From an uncultured Eubacteriales bacterium (GTDB lineage Bacteria; Bacillota; Clostridia; Oscillospirales; CAG-272), in assembly GCA_900547725.1 (NCBI GenBank), contig URHR01000074.1:1-8840 (forward strand): a DNA stretch of 8,840 nucleotides, in the 5' to 3' direction. The number at the start of each line of letters is the position of its first letter. Position 1 is the first letter of the stretch. The translations under genes were made by a program, and so were the position numbers. Below the pieces are notes generated by a model. It saw only the letters and a list, made by a program, of their open reading frames with translations, made no database searches and was not told the origin of the DNA. Below are positions 4,508-8,840 of the stretch, in pieces.

Positions 4508-6922
4508 ATGAAAAAATCGGGATTTACCGGATTTCTGTTCGGTTTTGCGTCCTTTCTGCTTTTATCGGCAACCTTGTCAATGTCATTGGCGGCAATCGGA
4601 AATGCGTCAAACCCGTCAGCCTTTGTCGGTTCGGCTTCCGCGAACTTCCATGATTCCGCCGAACAGATCGCAGGTCTGTCAAAATTCGATCCGCGGGATG
4701 ACCTGACGCCTGTAAAGGATCAGGGCGACACCAACCTTTGCTGGGCATATTCCGCAATCAACGCTTCCGAAGCCGCTATCCTGAAGCAACGGCTCGGCAC
4801 GAAGGAGATCTTACGGCTGAATCCTCAAGCCCTTGCCTATCGGAAATATGTCAGAAACACCGACCCGCTCGGGAACAACGCGTCCTATCACAGCAGCTAT
4901 GCGGGCGAATGGTTGTCCCGCGCAGGTCAGATCGGGCAGACCCCTGCCCTGCTGAGTATGTGGCAGGGGCCGATTGCAGGCGACAAACCTGCCGCGAATG
5001 TTGCGGAAAATACACTCTACCGCTTTGAAAGCGCGAATCTGATCTCCTCTGACCTGACCGGAGACGAGCGGATTGCGGAGCTGAAAAGAGCCATTGCCGA
5101 ATACGGCGCGGTTACCGCTTCCTGTTACTACGACGGCGGAACCAAGCCCTACTATAACGACAATGCGGTTACAAACGGGATTCCCCATGCAATTACGCTG
5201 GTCGGCTGGGATGACGGGATCGACGGCAGTCTTTTCAAGCCCGGACAGGTTACGCGGAACGGCGGCTGGCTGGTGAAAAACAGCTACAGTGACAACGGCT
5301 ACTTCTGGCTCACCTACGAGAGCAAAATCTCCCCCACAACCGCGTGGACCTTTACCTATGCGCCGAAAGAGGCGTACGATTTCAATTACTACTACGACAA
5401 CAGCGAAACCGATTTCGGCTTGTCGAACATCCGTCATGCCGCCAATGTGTACGAAGCAAAAAAAGGAACGCCGGACAGATCGGAATACCTGGAAGCGGTC
5501 AACATCGGGTTTACGGGCAACAACGCTACGGTAACGGTTCGGGTCTACACCGGACTTTCCGGCTGGGGCGCGTCATCCGTGGAAAGCGGCGCTCCTGCCG
5601 CCGAGAAAACGCAGACCTTCCGCTACGGCGGCTATAACACCATCAGGCTGGACACCCCCGTCAGGCTCGCCGCAGGATCGTATTTTTCTGTCATTGCGGA
5701 GATTTCCTCCCCCGACGGCACTGCAAAGCTCATGACCGTACAGACCGATACCAAAAAGCCCTCTTTTGCGAAATCCTCCGGCGGCTATGACTTCATCTCC
5801 TACGGCGGGCAGATTGCCCGGATAAAGGCTTACACGAAGCTGAGGGATACCGAACCGGGTTGCGTCTCGCACCGCTACGGCGAGCTGATACCGAGCGTTG
5901 CACCGACCTGTTCTTCCGAAGGCATGAAGGCGCATTACCGTTGCTCGGAATGCGGCGGCTATTTTGACGAGAACAGGAACGAAACCGACGCGGAAGCCTT
6001 GCGGCTTGCCATAGAACCGGACGCGCATGATCTGTCGCCTTGGGTCAACGAAGTCCCGGCAACCTGCACCGAAAAAGGGGTAAAAGGACACGCGGATTGC
6101 AGGCTTTGCGGCAGGCATTACGCCTCGGACGAAGCCACGGAAATAACCGATCTTGCGATTCCGACCAACGACAGCCACGATTGGCGCGCGCCCGTAAGCA
6201 ACGGCAACGGCACGCACACCCGTATCTGCGCAAGAGACCCGAACCACACCGAAACGGAGGACTGCTCCGGCGGAACGGCGACCTGCGTCACCCCGGCGGT
6301 CTGCTGGCTGTGCGGCAACAGCTACGGGACGCCCGCTCCGCACCGTCTCGGCGCTTGGATTGACGAAATCCCCGCAACCGAAGAAGCAGAGGGCGTAAAG
6401 GGGCACAGAAAATGCACCGTCTGCGGTCGCTGTTTCGACGCAAACGGTGCGGAAATAACCGATCTTACCATTGAAAAGCCCGCCAAGCCGACAATCCCCA
6501 CGCCTGTTCCCGTAACGGTAACGGTAACAAACGGAACGGGAGGCGGCAGATTTCCGGTCGGCGAGCGCATTACCGTAAAGGCAGACACACCTGCGGAAGG
6601 CAAGCGGTTCGGATACTGGCAGACGGCTGACGGAACTGCCGTAAGCACGGATGCGGCGTATACCTTTACCGTAACCGGTGAGGTGTCGCTCACGGCTGTC
6701 TATGAGGACCTTCCGTCCGCCGGCGACGCAAGTGGCGGAAACGATCCCGCTCCCGAAAGCCCGAAGCCCGAAAATCCAGCCCCCGAAGAAAAAGATACTG
6801 AAAAGAAGAAGCTTCCCGGCGGCGCAATTGTCGGCATCGCGATCGGGTCTGCCGCAGCAGCGGGCTTCGGCGGCTTTGCCTTTGTTCGGTTTATCCGCAG
6901 GAAAAAGCACTTCGGAAACTGA
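4508..6922 (+). CDS. Secreted papain-like cysteine protease with lectin-like domain, CxxCG repeats, B-repeat and C-terminal anchor
   Basis: This is an 804-residue surface protein. A signal peptide (about 1-30; MKKSG then a hydrophobic core) is followed by a papain-fold peptidase C1 domain (about 58-285): Gln72 and Cys78 six residues apart as in papain, His227 in GIPHAITLVGWDD and Asn258 in VKNSYSDNGYFWL. There is no I29 propeptide. Next comes a beta-rich region (about 290-440; NYYYDNSE, EAVNIGFTG) like the lectin-like domain often found after such proteases. Four Cys-x-x-Cys-Gly repeats follow, with first cysteines at 479, 531, 599 and 636; two or three carry the ATCTEKGVKGH-type lead. An InlB-type B-repeat (about 668-736), a Pro/Glu/Lys linker and a hydrophobic helix (772-793) before RFIRRKK complete the protein. 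The start is the ATG at 4508, six bases after GGAGG (4497-4501); the in-frame ATG at 4490 is upstream of that site. The substrate is unknown. It could process its own cell's surface proteins or host proteins. Confidence 0.9.
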   Translation: MKKSGFTGFLFGFASFLLLSATLSMSLAAIGNASNPSAFVGSASANFHDSAEQIAGLSKFDPRDDLTPVKDQGDTNLCWAYSAINASEAAILKQRLGTKEILRLNPQALAYRKYVRNTDPLGNNASYHSSYAGEWLSRAGQIGQTPALLSMWQGPIAGDKPAANVAENTLYRFESANLISSDLTGDERIAELKRAIAEYGAVTASCYYDGGTKPYYNDNAVTNGIPHAITLVGWDDGIDGSLFKPGQVTRNGGWLVKNSYSDNGYFWLTYESKISPTTAWTFTYAPKEAYDFNYYYDNSETDFGLSNIRHAANVYEAKKGTPDRSEYLEAVNIGFTGNNATVTVRVYTGLSGWGASSVESGAPAAEKTQTFRYGGYNTIRLDTPVRLAAGSYFSVIAEISSPDGTAKLMTVQTDTKKPSFAKSSGGYDFISYGGQIARIKAYTKLRDTEPGCVSHRYGELIPSVAPTCSSEGMKAHYRCSECGGYFDENRNETDAEALRLAIEPDAHDLSPWVNEVPATCTEKGVKGHADCRLCGRHYASDEATEITDLAIPTNDSHDWRAPVSNGNGTHTRICARDPNHTETEDCSGGTATCVTPAVCWLCGNSYGTPAPHRLGAWIDEIPATEEAEGVKGHRKCTVCGRCFDANGAEITDLTIEKPAKPTIPTPVPVTVTVTNGTGGGRFPVGERITVKADTPAEGKRFGYWQTADGTAVSTDAAYTFTVTGEVSLTAVYEDLPSAGDASGGNDPAPESPKPENPAPEEKDTEKKKLPGGAIVGIAIGSAAAAGFGGFAFVRFIRRKKHFGN

Positions 6923-6936
6923 CTTTTGTTTCTGTT

Positions 6937-7428
6937 TCAGGCTCTCTTGGAAAACCCGTGCACAAAACCGGATGTATCGGCGGAGCAGACGTCGCCGCCG
7001 ATCACGCGGTTGCGGTAAACCAGAACGTTGGCAAAAACCTTTCCCTCGTATCCCTCATAGTTGGTCACACGGAACGTGTATCGCGTGACCTCCTTGCCGC
7101 GGTACTTCGACAGATTCAGCCCCTGCTCTTTCTGCAGCTCGTTGTACGCCGCAAATACTTTGTCAAACGCTTCGGGAACTGTCACCGTTTCCACTTCTTC
7201 GGGCTTCCCGTCGGTCTGCCAACCGAACTGCGACAAAAATCTGCCCACGTCGTCCGCACTCTTTACCTTGTCATAGCTGATCTCCGCCGCGTTCCCGCTC
7301 GCATTCACCGCGTCACTGCCCACCGTGTAGGTCGGCACAAACGCGATCAACGTAATCAGAACCGTCAGCGCAACGCAGATCACACCGATCAGCTTCAGCG
7401 TACCCGCACGCATGGAATAAATAAACAT
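6937..7428 (-). CDS. DUF4830 domain membrane protein
   Basis: This 163-residue protein has one N-terminal membrane helix (about residues 11-33) and an extracytoplasmic domain that matches DUF4830 in its recurring features: FLSQFGWQTDG, then VTVPEAFDKVFAAYNELQK with QGLNLSKYRGK, RYTFRVTNYEG, and a C-terminal VIGGDVCSADTSGFVHGF. The function of the family is unknown to me. The start codon at 7428 is six bases after GGAGG on the minus strand, and that GGAGG lies inside a long inverted repeat. The gene follows the SEDS glycosyltransferase gene by 84 bases on the same strand, suggesting co-transcription and a possible envelope role. It converges on the protease gene with only 14 bases between the stop codons, and no clear bidirectional terminator is visible there. 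Confidence 0.85.
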   Translation of the reverse strand: MFIYSMRAGTLKLIGVICVALTVLITLIAFVPTYTVGSDAVNASGNAAEISYDKVKSADDVGRFLSQFGWQTDGKPEEVETVTVPEAFDKVFAAYNELQKEQGLNLSKYRGKEVTRYTFRVTNYEGYEGKVFANVLVYRNRVIGGDVCSADTSGFVHGFSKRA

Positions 7429-7490
7429 AGCGAACCTCCGGAATCATTTCGTGTATTGAAGTACTACACTATATGATTCCGGAGGTCGCT
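7429..7490 (-). repeat. 62-base inverted repeat holding the DUF4830 ribosome site
   Basis: The left arm AGCGAACCTCCGGAATCAT (7429-7447) and right arm ATGATTCCGGAGGTCGCT (7473-7490) are complementary except for one extra A. Inside, GTGTA (7451-7455) pairs with TACAC (7465-7469), giving a near-continuous hairpin. In the minus-strand transcript the second arm contains the GGAGG ribosome site and ends right at the DUF4830 ATG, so the stem would hide that site. No T-run follows on the minus strand, so it does not look like a rodA terminator. Confidence 0.85.
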
Positions 7491-7512
7491 TTATGACACC
7501 GCCTAAAAAGAT

Positions 7513-8676
7513 TCACTCCCCCAGTGCGCGCAACGCCACCGAGGATCGCACCGCGTTGGAATGCGCGTATACGCTGTGCACCAAACCCATCATCAAAAAG
7601 GTTGCCAGCATCGACGAACCCCCGCAGGAGAGGAACGGCAGCGTAATGCCCACCACGGGGAGCATCGCAAGCGTCATGCCGATGTTTTCGAGAATCTGCG
7701 CCACGAACATTGCCCCGACCCCCGCGCAGATCAGACCGCCGTAATCCGAGCTGTTCGCAATCCGTGCAATGCGGAAAACCCGCACCACGATCACGCAGAA
7801 CGTTGCGATGACCAGAATCCCGCCGACAAAGCCGAATTTTTCGCAGATGGTTGCAAAAATGAAATCGGTGTGCGACGCGTCCAGAACCTCATAATAGCCA
7901 CCCGAGAACAGTCCTCGCCCAAACAGTCCGCCGTGCGAGATTGCCCGACGGCTCAGAAGCGGCTGATACCCCTTCCCCTGCGGGTCCAGTTCGGGATTGA
8001 ATCCCACAATGATCCGCCGCTGTTGGTAGAACTCCAGCTTCTCCCACAGATACGGCGACAACAGAACCAACGCAACCGTTCCCGCGCCGAAATAGCCGAG
8101 ATGAAGTCCCGCACAGAACAGCATCATCGCAATGATGGCCAAATACACCAACGCCACGCCAAGGTCGCCCGACTTCAGAATCAGCGCCACAATAATGCCC
8201 GCGTGCAAAGCAAGTCCCGCCACACTGCGCGGATGGTTGATGCGATCCCGCACCGTGAACAGGTGTTTGGAAAAGGTACAGATAAATGCGAATTTGACGA
8301 ACTCGGACGGCTGAATCATCAGTCCGATGATCGGAATTTTGAGCCAGCTCTTATTGCCCGTTTCCATGCTCACGCCGCTCTTGCCCCAGATCAGCGTAAT
8401 GCCGAGCAGGAGCACCGACCCGATGAAAAACGGCAGCCACAGCTTGTCCACAATGACGCGGAAGTCCAACGTGGCGATCACAACCGTGGCGACACTGCCA
8501 AAAAGGAACATCGCCACCTGCATTTTCAGCTTGGACATTCCGAAATTATCCACCGCGCCGTAGATGGTGACGATGCTCAGAATTCCGAGCGCCGTGACGC
8601 TGAAAAAAAGCACCGGATCGACGCAACGCACGGCATGGCGGAGGTATGCTTTGATTTTGTCCCAAACGGCTTCCAT
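7513..8676 (-). CDS. rodA: SEDS-family peptidoglycan glycosyltransferase, RodA type
   Basis: This 387-residue integral membrane protein with about ten hydrophobic segments belongs to the RodA/FtsW/SpoVE family, which polymerises lipid II glycan strands together with a class B penicillin-binding protein. Family marks are NKSWLKIPIIG, QPSEFVK (122-128), KSGDLGVALVYLAI, GYQPLLSRRAISHGGLFGRG, HTDFIFATICEKFGF with Asp271 at the position of the catalytic Asp (E. coli FtsW Asp297), and LSCGGSSML (Cys351, Gly352, Gly353) near the end. The short N-terminus and the RodA-like length favour RodA over FtsW, but SpoVE/FtsW cannot be excluded from sequence alone. The start at 8676 is well supported by AGGAG six bases upstream on the minus strand. 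No penicillin-binding protein gene is in view. The DUF4830 gene follows on the same strand. Confidence 0.92.
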   Translation of the reverse strand: MEAVWDKIKAYLRHAVRCVDPVLFFSVTALGILSIVTIYGAVDNFGMSKLKMQVAMFLFGSVATVVIATLDFRVIVDKLWLPFFIGSVLLLGITLIWGKSGVSMETGNKSWLKIPIIGLMIQPSEFVKFAFICTFSKHLFTVRDRINHPRSVAGLALHAGIIVALILKSGDLGVALVYLAIIAMMLFCAGLHLGYFGAGTVALVLLSPYLWEKLEFYQQRRIIVGFNPELDPQGKGYQPLLSRRAISHGGLFGRGLFSGGYYEVLDASHTDFIFATICEKFGFVGGILVIATFCVIVVRVFRIARIANSSDYGGLICAGVGAMFVAQILENIGMTLAMLPVVGITLPFLSCGGSSMLATFLMMGLVHSVYAHSNAVRSSVALRALGE

Positions 8677-8699
8677 GCGGCGCTCCTTTCCGGTGTTTT

Positions 8700-8732
8700 T
8701 GAAAGAACCCGCAAGACGGGAATCTTGCGGGT
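8700..8732 (-). terminator. Hairpin in the rodA leader, terminator or attenuator
   Basis: Read on the minus strand, ACCCGCAAGA (8732-8723) and TCTTGCGGGT (8716-8707) form a perfect 10 bp stem with a six-base loop, followed by TCTTTC. It may end an off-window minus-strand gene. There are only about 30 bases from it to the rodA start, all taken by the ribosome region, so a rodA promoter must lie upstream of it and the hairpin may be transcribed as part of the rodA leader. Confidence 0.55.
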
Positions 8733-8793
8733 CAGTGTCATGCGAAATAAGACCTCATAAATACGGGGCAAACATTGGTGAGAGAAGATTTAT

Positions 8794-8840
8794 CCCCCCT
8801 CATCAGTCGCTAACGCGACAGCTTCCCCCCGAGGGGAAGC
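8794..8840. repeat. Palindrome-rich intergenic element, cut by the window end
   Basis: This stretch holds two adjacent perfect hairpins, GTCGC-TAAC-GCGAC (8806-8819) and GCTTCCCC-CCGA-GGGGAAGC (8821-8840). The flanking CCCCTC (8796-8801) can also pair with GAGGGG (8831-8836). The pattern CCCTCATCAGTCGC...GCGACAGCTTCCCC resembles a dispersed non-coding repeat I associate with gut Clostridia genomes; this is recalled and not searched. It sits between genes and probably continues past the window. Confidence 0.55.

Noticed and set aside
5870..6480. CxxCG repeats as a CRISPR-like or DNA-level tandem repeat
   Set aside because: The repetition is at protein level only. Spacings are uneven (first cysteines at 479, 531, 599, 636) and the DNA is diverged.
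5573..6910. 445-codon open frame on the minus strand opposite the protease
   Set aside because: It is a shadow of the protease repeats, with no ribosome site and no recognisable domain.
7493..7744. Plus-strand ORF with GGAGG seven bases before its ATG
   Set aside because: The GGAGG is the mirror arm of the inverted repeat that serves DUF4830 on the other strand, and the rest is antisense to rodA. The peptide has no recognisable features.
7561..8760. 399-codon open frame on the plus strand opposite rodA
   Set aside because: It is antisense to a clear SEDS protein, has a composition rich in His, Arg, Asn and Gln, and has no ribosome site.

Overview
The window looks like chromosomal DNA of an anaerobic, probably gut-associated Firmicute of the class Clostridia (Oscillospirales/Christensenellales-like). 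This is inferred from gene content, not from any search. The signs are strong AGGAGG-type ribosome sites, consensus -35/-10 promoters, an FeoA-FeoA-FeoB-(FeoB-associated Cys-rich protein) operon, a DUF4830 protein, a papain-like surface protease with Cys-x-x-Cys-Gly repeats and an InlB-type B-repeat, and GC-rich third codon positions.

Layout, left to right. (1) 1-227: a terminator-like hairpin from an off-window gene, about 110 bases in which I see nothing, then a consensus promoter. (2) 228-683: a DUF523 (TudS-like) protein with a terminator overlapping its 3' end. (3) 761-4254: a ferrous iron uptake operon with its own consensus promoter, comprising two different small FeoA proteins, the GTPase/permease FeoB with a large acidic extracytoplasmic insertion, and a 59-residue FeoB-associated Cys-rich membrane protein. 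Three copies of a GTTAG-N6-CTAAY inverted repeat lie at the transcription start, in the leader and just before feoB. They look like operators for a DtxR-family metal-dependent repressor. Two hairpins close the operon. (4) 4264-4478: promoter, tRNA-Leu(UAG) and a strong terminator. (5) 4508-6922: an 804-residue secreted, membrane-anchored papain-like cysteine protease with a lectin-like domain, CxxCG repeats and a B-repeat. It starts only about 30 bases after the tRNA terminator. (6) 8676-6937, minus strand: a SEDS-family glycosyltransferase (RodA type) followed by a DUF4830 membrane protein. A 62-base inverted repeat between them contains the ribosome binding site of the second gene. (7) 8700-8840: a leader or terminator hairpin before rodA and a palindrome-rich element resembling a dispersed intergenic repeat, cut by the window end.

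The Feo genes form one functional unit: FeoB moves Fe2+, while the FeoA proteins and the Cys-rich protein are accessory. The rodA-DUF4830 pair belongs to cell elongation and the envelope, and the protease is an exported surface protein. I do not see a clearly new multi-gene system. The most distinctive items are the three-operator arrangement of the feo operon, the FeoB insertion, the modular surface protease and the ribosome-site-sequestering inverted repeat.
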